Shown: piece by piece, positions 42,557-52,239 of the stretch
Layout of the letters: every line of letters starts with the position of its first letter
Position numbering within the stretch: the stretch's first letter is position 1
DNA from: Maribellus sediminis
Lineage (GTDB): Bacteria > Bacteroidota > Bacteroidia > Bacteroidales > Prolixibacteraceae
Assembly (NCBI RefSeq): GCF_011799805.1
Contig: NZ_WXUB01000004.1
Location: 496,001-560,000 of the forward strand
DNA: 64,000 nt
Direction: 5' to 3'
The notes under the pieces: model-generated
What the model saw: the letters and a program-made list of their open reading frames with translations, nothing else
The model's database searches: none
Told to the model about the DNA's origin: nothing
Translations under genes and position numbers: made by a program

Positions 42557-45500
42557 ATGAAAAAAACCTTGGTTTTTGCTCTGATGCTATTTTCCTTTTT
42601 TTGCCTCACGGTGGAAGGGGTAATGGCACAAACAAAGACGATCACGGGCGTAGTCCGGGATCCGGATGGTATCACTTTACCTGGTGCCAATGTTATTCAA
42701 AAAGGTACCACTAATGGTACTATTACTAATGTAAACGGCCAATTTACTCTGGCAGTACCGAACGATGCTGTAATAGTATTTTCGTTTGTAGGGCTCGAAA
42801 CTGTTGAATTACCGGTGGCAGGACAAACGACCATCGATATTCAACTCGAGGCTAGCTCGCAAAGTATCGACGAAGTTGTTGCCATTGGTTATCAGACCGT
42901 TCACAAAAAGGACCTTACCGCTTCGGTTACCAGTATTGGTGCAGAAGATCTCGAAAACATTCCTGTTACGAGTGTTTCTTCGCTTTTGGCTTCGCAATCT
43001 ACGGGTGTACAAAACATTACCTTAAGTGGTGCTCCCGGTGCACGTGGTGCTATTATGATTCGTGGTAATACCAGTATTTCTGGCGACCTGAATGCAAACA
43101 CGGCATTTAGTAATCCTTTATATGTTGTTGACGGGGTACAGACTTCATTGGAAGACCTTGCAGGTTACAATGTTTCTAACCTCGACTTCCTGGCTTCATT
43201 GAACCCGGCTGATATCGAAAGTATCGACATTTTGAAAGATGCTTCGGCAGCTGCAATTTATGGTTCGCGTGGTGCCAATGGTGTTATTATTATTAATACC
43301 AAAAAAGGTAAAGCGATGGATAAACCGGAATTTACCTTTACAGCCAACTACGGTTTTCAGCCTAAGCCTGAATTGGTAGGCATGTTGGTAGGTGCAGCTG
43401 AACGTCGTGCTAAAATGGACATGATCAATACCTGGTGGACACCGGATTACCTGCAAACCGGTGAAGTGCCGATCATGCTTACCGATAGTTTGAACCCCGC
43501 GTTCAATAACAATATCGATTACCAGGGCTTGTTTTACCAAACAGGTGTACAGCAGCAATACAGTTTTAGTATGCGCGGTGGATCTGAAGCTTCCAACTAC
43601 CGTATCTCGTTTGGTTACGACGATAATAAAGGTGTTGTGAAAGCTACCGGCCTCGATCGTTATACATTCTCAGCTAACCTGAATTCGAAAGTCGGTAAAC
43701 TCTTCAGAAACCAACTTACAACACGTACGGTTTTTACCGATCAGCAAACCGGACAAGGAAACCCGTATCACGATGCAACTTCTTCGAATCCTGCACTGCC
43801 TGTAGATCCGGCTAGTTTGCAGTCTTCGTTGTTCTTCGTTGAGGACTCGCGTTTGCAAGGTCTTCAGGGCGAGTTGGAAGAAAAAATGAATACCGACCAA
43901 ACCATTCAAACAACACTTTCGAACCTGGCTCAACTCGATGTCTTTAAAGGACTGACACTGAACTCGCAGCTTACGTTTGTATACAGCAGTAACAAAAAGA
44001 ATTTCTACGAACCATCAATTACCCGTCAGGAAGGTGATGGTTTTGCCAGTTACGCATTGTACACCCGTAGAAACCTTTCTTCGGACACTTACCTGAGTTA
44101 TTTCAAAGAATTTGGTGACCATGAAGTAACAGGTATCCTCGGTCAGAAAGTGGATTATAACCGTTACGAAGACATGGCGATGTATGCCGTTGGTTTTGGT
44201 AGTGATGCGATTAAAGTAATTAACGATCGTTACACTAAAGATGAAATCAGTGGTTATACTGATATCGCAGAAAATGCACTGCTTTCTTACTTTGCACGTT
44301 TCAGCTATAAATTCAAAGACCGCTACATTGTAGGTGGAAACTTCAGTCTTGATGGCTCTTCACGTTTTGGTGAAGATGTACGTTGGGCAAAATTCCCATC
44401 GCTTTCTGCGGCCTGGGTTATTTCCGACGAACCCTGGTTTGCCGGAGTAAAAGAAAGCTTTGTTGATTTTGCAAAAGTGAAATTCAGCTGGGGTATCAAC
44501 GGTAAGCAGTTTACCGAGAATTACCTGCGCTATGGAAAATACAACCTGGGTTACGGTGGATCAGCATACTGGACCAACCAGATGAACGTATCAAGCTACG
44601 GTGGAACAACAGGTGTTGTTCCGAATTATGGCGCCATTGGTAACGATAAATTATCGTGGGAGAACTCACGTCAGTGGAACCTTGGTTTCGAGCTCGACAT
44701 GTTCAAGCAGCGTTTGAGCGTTACTTTCGATGCTTATAACAAGCTTACCGACAAACTTTTCTTCGACATTACTTTCCCGGCTTATTCAGGGTATAACAGC
44801 GCCAAGGCTAACGTTGCCGGAATTTTGAACTACGGTTGGGAATCGATGGTGAAATGGCATGTATTCCCGCGTAACAATAAACTGCGCCTGGAATTAAGCT
44901 CGGGTTTGTCGAGAAACCAGAACTTCATCAGTAAACTTCCGAACGGGAACAAAGACTACACCGGTGGCGACTACGGATATGTGGTTGGTTTGCCAATCAA
45001 CCTGTACAAAATGTTCATCAACGATTACATTATTGATGACCTGTCGCAACTACCTGTGAATCCATACACCGGACAGCCGCTTACTGGTAAAAGTGCGTGG
45101 GCAGCCATCCGTCCCGGATTCCCGATCTGGAAAGACCTTAACGGCGACTACATTCTGAATGAGACACATGATTTACAGTTGGCTCGTGAATATTCGCCAA
45201 TCCCTGATATCATGGGATCATTCAATATCAACCTGCAATACAAAGGATGGTATCTGAGAGCGTACAGCCAGTTCTCTTTTGGAGCAGATATCATGAATAC
45301 GGTATTAAACAGCTATATGGATGCATACGACCGCGGTGGAACAGGCTGGGCGAAGAATGGTTTGGCTGATCTTAGCCACCTCTCTTTCTGGGAAAAACCG
45401 GGCGACGGTGCTGCCGGAGTTCGTTTCCCTGCCATGTATCCTGCAGGTTCAGGACTGGGTGCCTTCTATGGATTTAGAGGTGTACAAACAATGTGGCTCG

Positions 45501-45742
45501 AAAGTGGCGATTACTGGAAAATCACCAATGCTTCAATCGGTTACACGTTCGAGAAAAACAGCTTTATAAGCAAGTTAGGGTTGAGCAGACTCCGTGTTTA
45601 CTCAAGCGTACTTAATCCATACCAATGGCAGCGTTCGAAAACTGTTGTTGACGCCTCATTGGTTGATGCTAAAGGCCGTGTTTACGGAAACGGATATCCA
45701 CAAGCTTCCACCATTTCGTTTGGTGTAGATGTTAGATTTTAA
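42557..45742 (+). CDS. susC: SusC/RagA-family TonB-dependent outer-membrane transporter
   Basis: 1061 aa. Signal peptide (1-24, VMAQ), a carboxypeptidase-like beta-sandwich (TKTITGVVRDPDGITLPGAN), the SusC-typical link SIDEVVAIGYQTVHKKDLT, a plug domain (LYVVDGVQT, DIESIDILKDASAAAIYGSR, GANGVIIINTKKG), then the 22-strand barrel to a terminal Phe (GVDVRF). Imports glycan pieces with its SusD lid, energised by TonB. Start of the PUL operon; SusD-like follows 24 bases later. Confidence 0.97.
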   Translation: MKKTLVFALMLFSFFCLTVEGVMAQTKTITGVVRDPDGITLPGANVIQKGTTNGTITNVNGQFTLAVPNDAVIVFSFVGLETVELPVAGQTTIDIQLEASSQSIDEVVAIGYQTVHKKDLTASVTSIGAEDLENIPVTSVSSLLASQSTGVQNITLSGAPGARGAIMIRGNTSISGDLNANTAFSNPLYVVDGVQTSLEDLAGYNVSNLDFLASLNPADIESIDILKDASAAAIYGSRGANGVIIINTKKGKAMDKPEFTFTANYGFQPKPELVGMLVGAAERRAKMDMINTWWTPDYLQTGEVPIMLTDSLNPAFNNNIDYQGLFYQTGVQQQYSFSMRGGSEASNYRISFGYDDNKGVVKATGLDRYTFSANLNSKVGKLFRNQLTTRTVFTDQQTGQGNPYHDATSSNPALPVDPASLQSSLFFVEDSRLQGLQGELEEKMNTDQTIQTTLSNLAQLDVFKGLTLNSQLTFVYSSNKKNFYEPSITRQEGDGFASYALYTRRNLSSDTYLSYFKEFGDHEVTGILGQKVDYNRYEDMAMYAVGFGSDAIKVINDRYTKDEISGYTDIAENALLSYFARFSYKFKDRYIVGGNFSLDGSSRFGEDVRWAKFPSLSAAWVISDEPWFAGVKESFVDFAKVKFSWGINGKQFTENYLRYGKYNLGYGGSAYWTNQMNVSSYGGTTGVVPNYGAIGNDKLSWENSRQWNLGFELDMFKQRLSVTFDAYNKLTDKLFFDITFPAYSGYNSAKANVAGILNYGWESMVKWHVFPRNNKLRLELSSGLSRNQNFISKLPNGNKDYTGGDYGYVVGLPINLYKMFINDYIIDDLSQLPVNPYTGQPLTGKSAWAAIRPGFPIWKDLNGDYILNETHDLQLAREYSPIPDIMGSFNINLQYKGWYLRAYSQFSFGADIMNTVLNSYMDAYDRGGTGWAKNGLADLSHLSFWEKPGDGAAGVRFPAMYPAGSGLGAFYGFRGVQTMWLESGDYWKITNASIGYTFEKNSFISKLGLSRLRVYSSVLNPYQWQRSKTVVDASLVDAKGRVYGNGYPQASTISFGVDVRF

Positions 45743-45766
45743 CCGTGAAAATAAAACAGTAAAGAA

Positions 45767-47305
45767 ATGAAGAAAATATTTTATAGTTTATTGATTACAC
45801 TGGGCTTGCTCGGATCGCAAAGCTGTACCAGCTTACTCGATCAGGAGCCCATTACGATCACCCATCCCGATGTGTTTTGGGTGAGTCAGAGTAACGCCGA
45901 ACAGGCATTGGCAGGTTCGTATAGTTTGCTTAAATATGCCATTACTTATCAGTCGAATTTCCTTTTCTGGGGCGAATTTACCGGTATGACTTTTATGGAC
46001 AGCCAGAACTGGATTGTTGACTACATTGAAGGTAGCGGTAACTATGTATTGGCCTACCGTGATGGTTCACGAAACTGGAAAGATCTCTACCGTGCAGCCA
46101 ACTGGGCAATGACCATCGAGTCGTATGTTGAAGGAATGACCGAAGACATGTTTGACTCACCCGAAGAGCAAAAAAGAATAATTGGTGAAGCAGCGTTTGT
46201 ACGTGCATTAACCTACTTTTATATTGCTCGTATTTGGGGTGAAGCACCAATTGTAACAGAATCAATCGAGTCGTCAGACCAGTTGATTACCGATGATGGC
46301 TACGTAGTACGTATCCCACGTTCGTCGGAAAAAGAAGTTTTGGATTATGCCTTGAGTGCTGTGGAAAAAGCAATCGCTAACCTTGAGTATTCAAATCCTG
46401 GTGATCCAAGCTGGGCAATTCAGGCCAACAAAGCCAGTGCCGAAGCTTTAAAAGCCCACTTAACGCTGTGGTATTCGAGCCGCGACAACGACAACAGCGA
46501 AATGCTCCAGGCTTGTGTTGATGCCGCAACTTCGGTAATCAACAACAGTGGTGCTTCTCTGATTGATTATGTGACCGACAGTATCGATGGTTACGAAGAC
46601 ATGTGTTGGGGACAATCGAAAACCGGTTTGTTCGAGATTAATGTTGATGCAAGTATGAACGAATCATTTCGTATGAGTGACGCAGATGCTTACTACACCG
46701 GATTAACTCTGAATTACCCGATCTGGAAAAACAAGAACACGAACAAAGCGCCAAAAATGAATCCCGATTTCTACGGAAACGAGTTCATTGCCCAGAATCC
46801 GGATTATGCCAACGATGCCAGAAAAGCGCTGTTCTTTTATGAATACAGCAAGCCCAACGATTCGTTTTTAACGAAATACGCGCTGCAATCACCGGATCCA
46901 AACTCAGAAGATCCTTATGCACAGTTCTCGGAATCAAACATCCTGATTTTCCGTTTGGCAGATATGTACCTGCTCAGGGCTGAAGCTTTAGCCAAACAGG
47001 GAAAAGGTCCCCAGGCGGTTCAGGACCTGAACGAGATCAGAAGCAAAGCAGGTGTACTTCCTTACAGCGGAGCAACTGACCGCGCTAGCATGATCAAAGC
47101 CATTTTCGATGAGCGCGCGATTGAATTCGTTGGAGAAGGTCAGTCGGGTTTCGACCGCATCAGAATGGACTATTATTACGAAGGCGTGCCGTGGATGAAC
47201 GTCGACCGTTTGTCGAAGAAGGGTTATTTCTGGCCTATTCACCCTAACGTAATTTCGGTGAATCCATCCATTGTTCAAACCGAATACTGGAGAGGTAAAG
47301 TATAA
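45767..47305 (+). CDS. susD: SusD/RagB-family surface glycan-binding lipoprotein
   Basis: 512 aa. Lipobox GSQSC (Cys 20) then TSLLDQEP, the usual SusD opening. The family's helical TPR-like core is seen in the N-terminal half, with AAFVRALTYFYIARIWGEAP, and the C-terminal signature FRLADMYLLRAEALAKQG followed by LNEIRSKAG and IFDERAIEFVGEGQSGFD. Lid partner of the SusC-like protein upstream. Followed by a hairpin at 47322-47346 before the fasciclin gene. Confidence 0.96.
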   Translation: MKKIFYSLLITLGLLGSQSCTSLLDQEPITITHPDVFWVSQSNAEQALAGSYSLLKYAITYQSNFLFWGEFTGMTFMDSQNWIVDYIEGSGNYVLAYRDGSRNWKDLYRAANWAMTIESYVEGMTEDMFDSPEEQKRIIGEAAFVRALTYFYIARIWGEAPIVTESIESSDQLITDDGYVVRIPRSSEKEVLDYALSAVEKAIANLEYSNPGDPSWAIQANKASAEALKAHLTLWYSSRDNDNSEMLQACVDAATSVINNSGASLIDYVTDSIDGYEDMCWGQSKTGLFEINVDASMNESFRMSDADAYYTGLTLNYPIWKNKNTNKAPKMNPDFYGNEFIAQNPDYANDARKALFFYEYSKPNDSFLTKYALQSPDPNSEDPYAQFSESNILIFRLADMYLLRAEALAKQGKGPQAVQDLNEIRSKAGVLPYSGATDRASMIKAIFDERAIEFVGEGQSGFDRIRMDYYYEGVPWMNVDRLSKKGYFWPIHPNVISVNPSIVQTEYWRGKV

Positions 47306-47321
47306 TTTAAATGAAGAATAT

Positions 47322-47346
47322 ACCTGTTTCGGATTTCGAGACAGGT
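47322..47346 (+). promoter_or_regulatory. Hairpin between susD-like and fasciclin genes
   Basis: ACCTGTTTCG pairs with CGAGACAGGT (one G-T pair), 5-base loop, no U-run. Such structures after susCD can partly uncouple downstream expression or stabilise the upstream transcript. Confidence 0.45.
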
Positions 47347-47371
47347 AAACGAAACAAGAAAAACAAATTAC

Positions 47372-48022
47372 ATGAAAAAGTTACTTTTCATAATCATGAT
47401 AGCAGTTGCCTTTTTCGCATGCGAACAAGACGACTACCTGGTGGATGGAGGGCTCAGCGATCCGAATGTGTATATGAGCACGATGGCTTATCTGAAACAA
47501 CATCCACAACTCGATACCTTTGCCATTCTTATTGAAAGGGCAGGGCTTGCTGATGAAGTCGACGGTGAAAGCACAGTATTTGTTGCCAATAACCTTTCGG
47601 TTAATAAATATCTGGATGAAGTATTAAGTGAACTTCGACAAGAAGATCCATTGGCAACTTACACCATCGATGACATTCCGCTTGATACCTTACAGAAATA
47701 CATGGGTGCCTATGTTTTCGACACAAAAATCACTCGCGACGATATGTCCAAAGAAGGACAGATTTACACGGCCGTGAACGGAGAACAACGAAGAATTTCG
47801 CTCGAACCGGTATTATCGGGAGAGATTGCATATGGTAATAACCTGACAATCGCACCTGAATATGTTTATTACACCTATAAATATGGTACTTCGTGGGATG
47901 ACTGGGATAACCTGAAAGACGATACAAAGATTATCGTTCGCACTTCAAACCTGATCTCTACAAATGGTGTGATTCACGTTTTACAGGGTTCGCATACACT
48001 TTTTGATTACGAGGGTGAATAA
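47372..48022 (+). CDS. Fasciclin-domain lipoprotein of the PUL
   Basis: 216 aa. Signal peptide with lipobox AFFAC (about residue 16), then one fasciclin-like fold: LDTFAILIERAGLADEV, STVFVANNLSV, LDTLQKYMGAYVFD and the end ISTNGVIHVLQG, the FAS1 closing motif. FAS1 domains mediate adhesion. In Bacteroidota, fasciclin lipoproteins often accompany SusCD, probably as surface glycan-binding accessory proteins. Sixty-six bases after susD-like. Confidence 0.8.
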   Translation: MKKLLFIIMIAVAFFACEQDDYLVDGGLSDPNVYMSTMAYLKQHPQLDTFAILIERAGLADEVDGESTVFVANNLSVNKYLDEVLSELRQEDPLATYTIDDIPLDTLQKYMGAYVFDTKITRDDMSKEGQIYTAVNGEQRRISLEPVLSGEIAYGNNLTIAPEYVYYTYKYGTSWDDWDNLKDDTKIIVRTSNLISTNGVIHVLQGSHTLFDYEGE

Positions 48023-48103
48023 CAAAAATTAATGCTTTTACCGGTGAACCTGTGATCCGGCATTTTATGCTGATAAGGAAAACCGGCAATTGAATAAAAC
48101 AAA

Positions 48104-49195
48104 ATGTATATGAAAAAATTACTTTATATATTCTCCATTCTGATAGCAGCAAGCTCGTGTGTACAACCCGAGGTGGGCTACATCAGCGACAATATTCATG
48201 CTCTGGAGGACACTGTTTTTGTTCCGAGGGGATCTTTTATGACATCGGCTGCTCCTGCTGCTGAAGGTTCAACTTATCCGCTGAAGTGGGTAATTACCGA
48301 TGTACAGGATGAAAATGGAAACTCTACGAATGAGTTGTTCGAAGAACATGAAATTCTGATCTGGACTTCGGCATTTAATCCTGATACGGATACTACACTT
48401 GCTTTGGCCGAAGAAAAACTCGAACTGTCGATGCAACCAACACTGTTGATCAACGATGTAAGTGGTGAATTAGCATTTACACAGGCAAGTAAGTTTGTTG
48501 AGAACGATATTTTTAATATCGATGTAAACGTTTCAAATGTTCGTGGCGACCGCCAACTGGATAGTTTTGTAGTGGTTAAAATGATGCCTTTTGCACCGGT
48601 TGAATTCCCAACTGAAATGCGTTCGCGTAACAACTTAATCAAAACAAACGGCAGTAAATATGATTTAGCTACTGCTAAAATTATGAACGATTACGACGAC
48701 GGTGTGCCGAGCGTACTGGATGGTACGCACCCGTATTTTAGCGTCACTAAAGCCAGTGACGAACCAAGTCTGGGTATTAAAGTCATCATGACCGTTACAG
48801 ATAGTCACGATCAGCCAATTCCGGCTTCTAAAATCGCTTTTTATCCTTCGGGAGCAAGTTATTTACAGAATTTCCACGACAACTCAACTGAAACAGTTCA
48901 AAGCGAATTTAGTACTTCGTTTTCGTTGCCTGCTCCTCCGTTCCCACAGTTTGGAAGGAATTACTCTGGTAACTCTTCGTACCTGATGTACTACATAAGT
49001 ACTCGCGATGCTTTTACAGTTGATAAAGAAGCATACGAAGCTGATAAAGGTGCGATGGACTGGAGCCAGTTCAAAGTTAATGAAACCACAGGAAACATTG
49101 TTTGCGAGGCATACATTCGCTGGGGTATCAAAATCAACGATTCGGGTACCTGGAACATTAAAATGCGTATTCCTTATTCAAAGGTTATTCAATAA
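48104..49195 (+). CDS. DUF5007-like surface lipoprotein of the PUL
   Basis: 363 aa (ATG at 48110, codon 3, equally possible). Lipobox AASSC, then VQPEVGYISDNIHALEDTVF. Mostly beta structure. The pattern resembles DUF5007-type proteins found behind SusCD pairs; this assignment is from memory of the family and not certain. Likely a surface glycan-binding protein by position. Ends before a strong terminator at 49209-49246, so the susC-to-DUF5007 unit is one transcript. Confidence 0.6.
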   Translation: MYMKKLLYIFSILIAASSCVQPEVGYISDNIHALEDTVFVPRGSFMTSAAPAAEGSTYPLKWVITDVQDENGNSTNELFEEHEILIWTSAFNPDTDTTLALAEEKLELSMQPTLLINDVSGELAFTQASKFVENDIFNIDVNVSNVRGDRQLDSFVVVKMMPFAPVEFPTEMRSRNNLIKTNGSKYDLATAKIMNDYDDGVPSVLDGTHPYFSVTKASDEPSLGIKVIMTVTDSHDQPIPASKIAFYPSGASYLQNFHDNSTETVQSEFSTSFSLPAPPFPQFGRNYSGNSSYLMYYISTRDAFTVDKEAYEADKGAMDWSQFKVNETTGNIVCEAYIRWGIKINDSGTWNIKMRIPYSKVIQ

Positions 49196-49208
49196 ACAGC
49201 AAATAGTT

Positions 49209-49246
49209 AAAAGGTTGCACCTTCGTGGGGCAACCTTTTATTTTTA
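49209..49246 (+). terminator. Intrinsic terminator after the susCD unit
   Basis: AAAAGGTTGC (49209-49218) pairs with GCAACCTTTT (49230-49239), 11-base loop, followed by ATTTTTATT. Confidence 0.85.
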
Positions 49247-49293
49247 TTATTTTTCTGAATCGATAGATACCTAATAAATCTTTATTGTTTATC

Positions 49294-50664
49294 ATGTTAA
49301 ATACAGCAGCAAAAAAATCGATGCGCCATTTGCAGACTTATTTGGCATTAAGTCTGTTTCTTGTGTTCACATCGTTTTCGGTAATCGGGCAGCGATATCA
49401 ACCGGCTCCCGATGTTATAAATCTGGTGAAACGTCCATCTCGTACAGAGGTAGTTGCGCCAATAAAAAAATCGGAATTTCGAAAGAATGACTATCCGCAA
49501 CGTGTACAGGGAGGAAATCCTCGAACCGTTAACGGATATTTGCAATTTGATGGTTCTCAGGACGGTAATCGCCAGGTGGATCCGCAAATTGCGGTAGGTG
49601 GCGGTTATGTTTTTCACGCAACCAACTCCGGTTTGGTGATTTACGACAAGTCCGGAAATTTTGTTGACGGCGTTTCGCAAAAAGCCTTTGCCAATGGAAT
49701 CGATCCCAAGTTGTTTTTCGATCCGCACAACCGTGTTTTTGGATTCGATCTGTGGGTGTATTGGGATAGCCTGAAAGTAAAGCCGGTAAATATCGCTGTT
49801 TCGGAAACCGATAATCCACTTGGTGCCTGGAACATTTATCCGGTTTCGGCTGCCGAAGGAAAAGATGGCGGTGGAATCGGTTTTAGTAAAAAATGGATTG
49901 GTTATTCCTTCCCGGGAGGAAAAGAGCAAACTTTTGTTTTGAAAATGAAAGATGCGATTAACGGCCAGCCGGCAACCGTATATCATTTCGAAGGCAGTCT
50001 TGGACACCCCGTTTTTACCCAGGACGATATTGAAGATCTCTACTTCTTTAAGATACAAGGCGAGAATTTTGTAATCACCAGGGTTTATGAAGATGAGAAC
50101 GGGGCACCGCTGGCAAAGGTGGTGGCTGTTCAACCTCATGGCCTTAGTAACTACAGTTATCCGCCAAAGTCGCCGCAAAAAGGAACCGATCAGGTCACGT
50201 CATCCGGCGACAGAAATCCTAAGAACCTTGTTTTGCAAAGTAACTGTATCTGGTTTTCACATGCCGTAAATTACAACGAACGTTCGGCTGTGCAATGGCA
50301 TCAGCTAAATCTCGATGGTACCCTTGTTCAAAGTGGAAGGATCAGCGATCCTAAAAGTAATTTTATTCAAACCACCATTGCGGTGAATAAGCACAACGAT
50401 GTGTTGGTAGGGTTTCAGGAAACAAACGAAAATATGTACATCAGTCCCCGAATGGCGTTCCGGAAAGCGAGCGATCCAAAAGGAGAATTGCGCGAGATCG
50501 TTAAACTTGGCGAAGGAAAAGGCGCAACCGACGGCGTAGCCTGGGGCGATTACAGTGGAAGCACGATTGACGGGGACAACCTGACCGATTTGTGGACCAT
50601 ACAAAGTATTGCCAACGAAGAAGGGAAAGGCGAAACGGTAATTGTAAAAGTCCCCTTTAAATAG
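49294..50664 (+). CDS. Secreted propeller-like protein of unknown function
   Basis: 456 aa from the ATG at 49294 (TTG at 49285 and ATG at 49321 are alternatives; the last gives a compact signal peptide MRHLQTYLALSL...IGQ). No lipobox. After the signal: repeated blade-like strands such as VDPQIAVGGGYVFHATNSGL, FDPHNRVFGFDLWVYWD, IWFSHAVNYNERSAVQWHQL and ATDGVAWGDYSGSTIDGDN, suggesting a beta-propeller with an enclosed sialidase-like or scaffold fold. No family recognised with confidence. Lies behind the susCD terminator and 11 bases before the metallopeptidase gene, so it heads a second transcript. Confidence 0.55.
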   Translation: MLNTAAKKSMRHLQTYLALSLFLVFTSFSVIGQRYQPAPDVINLVKRPSRTEVVAPIKKSEFRKNDYPQRVQGGNPRTVNGYLQFDGSQDGNRQVDPQIAVGGGYVFHATNSGLVIYDKSGNFVDGVSQKAFANGIDPKLFFDPHNRVFGFDLWVYWDSLKVKPVNIAVSETDNPLGAWNIYPVSAAEGKDGGGIGFSKKWIGYSFPGGKEQTFVLKMKDAINGQPATVYHFEGSLGHPVFTQDDIEDLYFFKIQGENFVITRVYEDENGAPLAKVVAVQPHGLSNYSYPPKSPQKGTDQVTSSGDRNPKNLVLQSNCIWFSHAVNYNERSAVQWHQLNLDGTLVQSGRISDPKSNFIQTTIAVNKHNDVLVGFQETNENMYISPRMAFRKASDPKGELREIVKLGEGKGATDGVAWGDYSGSTIDGDNLTDLWTIQSIANEEGKGETVIVKVPFK

Positions 50665-50675
50665 TAATATTAAAA

Positions 50676-52133
50676 ATGAAGAGAGAACGAATTATATTCC
50701 TCTTGTCCTGTTTGTTGGTATTGTTGAGTTTTCAGCATACTTCGGCTCAAAATGTTAAATCGAATCGTGTACATGCAGTTACTGATTTGTCGCACGAATT
50801 TTCGTTTTATGCCGACCACCGTTTTCATCAGCAATATTTAAAAGGACATAAAGGCGTAACCAACTGGTGCGATTTGTACCATGTGGATTTTTCGAACGCC
50901 AACCTGTTGATTTTGCTGTCGTGTGATGATAGAATCGATTATACTCCTGAAGACCTGAAGACAATCAATGATTTTCTTAACGATGGTGGAGGTGTTGTGG
51001 TATTTGGCTCGGAGAAAACCAGGGCACAGAATACTTTACTAAAGAATTTCGGGACTCAATTCAGCGAAGCGGCAACTTTACCTTTTAAGGCTGAAGAACG
51101 CTTCTCCAATACTGAAATAGAAGCCGCAAATGGCGCAGTGCTCGATTTCAACCAGGCAAAAAGCTGGCAGGTAATTGTTAGCGATTCCGAAAATAAACCG
51201 GTGATGGCAAAAACAAAGGTCGGAGCAGGTACGCTACTTGTTGCATCGCGGTCGCTTGCAGGAAGTCATCCAAGTGCAAGGGATTCGATAAACGTGGAGC
51301 TTTGGAAAACGATTTTACCGGAGATCGCTAGCGGGAAAAAAGTGAATGCCAACCAACCTTTTAAAGGATGTGGCATTGAAAATCTGGAGTATAGTGAGGA
51401 CATGGGATCCTTCGTTCTGACTTACAACGACTATATGAAACCTTATGCCGGTGCGATGGAGGAAGTGTACAAGCGAACTTTTCCATTTATCGAAACCCGG
51501 ATGGGAGTGCCGCTGTCACCCGGAATGGCATCGAAAATTACATTGCTGGCTACCGGTGGCGGAGGTTTCTCGAGTGGAGCGGTTATCGCCCTGGCGGTTT
51601 GGTGGGGTGGTTTCCCTGAACGCGATGATTCCATGATTGAGTTTTTAACGCACGAATCAGTGCACTCGTGGGTACTTCCTTTTGCCGAAGTGTGGAACGA
51701 ACCCATTGCAACCTATGTAGGGAACCTTGTTATGATGGACATGGGCTACAAGGAAGAAGCCGAAAAACGAATTGCCAAAACCATCGAACGTGCATTGAAA
51801 TACGATGCCGACATGACTAATTACGACCTGCAGGGAAACTTAACAGGTGAAGGTGTGGAACTTGAAAAAGGAGCCCGCAATGATATTCACTGGGGAAAAT
51901 CGTATTGGATTCTTGAACAACTTCGAAAGGAAAATCCAACACTATTGGCCGATTATTTCAAATTAAAAAGAACCTACGCTAAGCCGGAAAACATTTCGAG
52001 CTATGGAATGAATGAAACTGTGACCTTGTTAAGCATGGCCATGAAAAAAGACATGTTTACATGGTTTAATCAACATGGAATAAAGGTAAATAAATCAGAT
52101 TCTTTAATAAAAGAAGATTTAAATCAAAAATAA
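50676..52133 (+). CDS. Secreted HExxH (gluzincin-type) metallopeptidase
   Basis: 485 aa. Signal peptide (1-24). Residues about 30-210 form an alpha/beta domain resembling a glutamine-amidotransferase-like/ThuA-type fold (LLILLSCDDRID, FLNDGGGVVVFGSEKTRAQN). Then a metallopeptidase part with FLTHESVHSW (H326, E327, H330) and VWNEPIATYVG (E342 as likely third ligand), the gluzincin arrangement. The plan resembles M60-like or peptidase-MA proteins, but no exact match is claimed. Between a propeller-like protein and a GH109-like enzyme, it may trim glycoprotein backbones. 106 bases before the next gene. Confidence 0.7.
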   Translation: MKRERIIFLLSCLLVLLSFQHTSAQNVKSNRVHAVTDLSHEFSFYADHRFHQQYLKGHKGVTNWCDLYHVDFSNANLLILLSCDDRIDYTPEDLKTINDFLNDGGGVVVFGSEKTRAQNTLLKNFGTQFSEAATLPFKAEERFSNTEIEAANGAVLDFNQAKSWQVIVSDSENKPVMAKTKVGAGTLLVASRSLAGSHPSARDSINVELWKTILPEIASGKKVNANQPFKGCGIENLEYSEDMGSFVLTYNDYMKPYAGAMEEVYKRTFPFIETRMGVPLSPGMASKITLLATGGGGFSSGAVIALAVWWGGFPERDDSMIEFLTHESVHSWVLPFAEVWNEPIATYVGNLVMMDMGYKEEAEKRIAKTIERALKYDADMTNYDLQGNLTGEGVELEKGARNDIHWGKSYWILEQLRKENPTLLADYFKLKRTYAKPENISSYGMNETVTLLSMAMKKDMFTWFNQHGIKVNKSDSLIKEDLNQK

Positions 52134-52239
52134 TTAAATTGCTGGGTGGATAATGAACTAGCGAATCAGACAGATAAATCTTTGAAAATACTTCAATAAG
52201 TTTAAAATAAATTGCTTTCATTCTAAATAATACAATAAA

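Noticed and set aside
49348-50178. 276-aa minus-strand open frame
   Set aside because: Antisense to the propeller-like gene, which has a signal peptide and operon context; the shadow has none.
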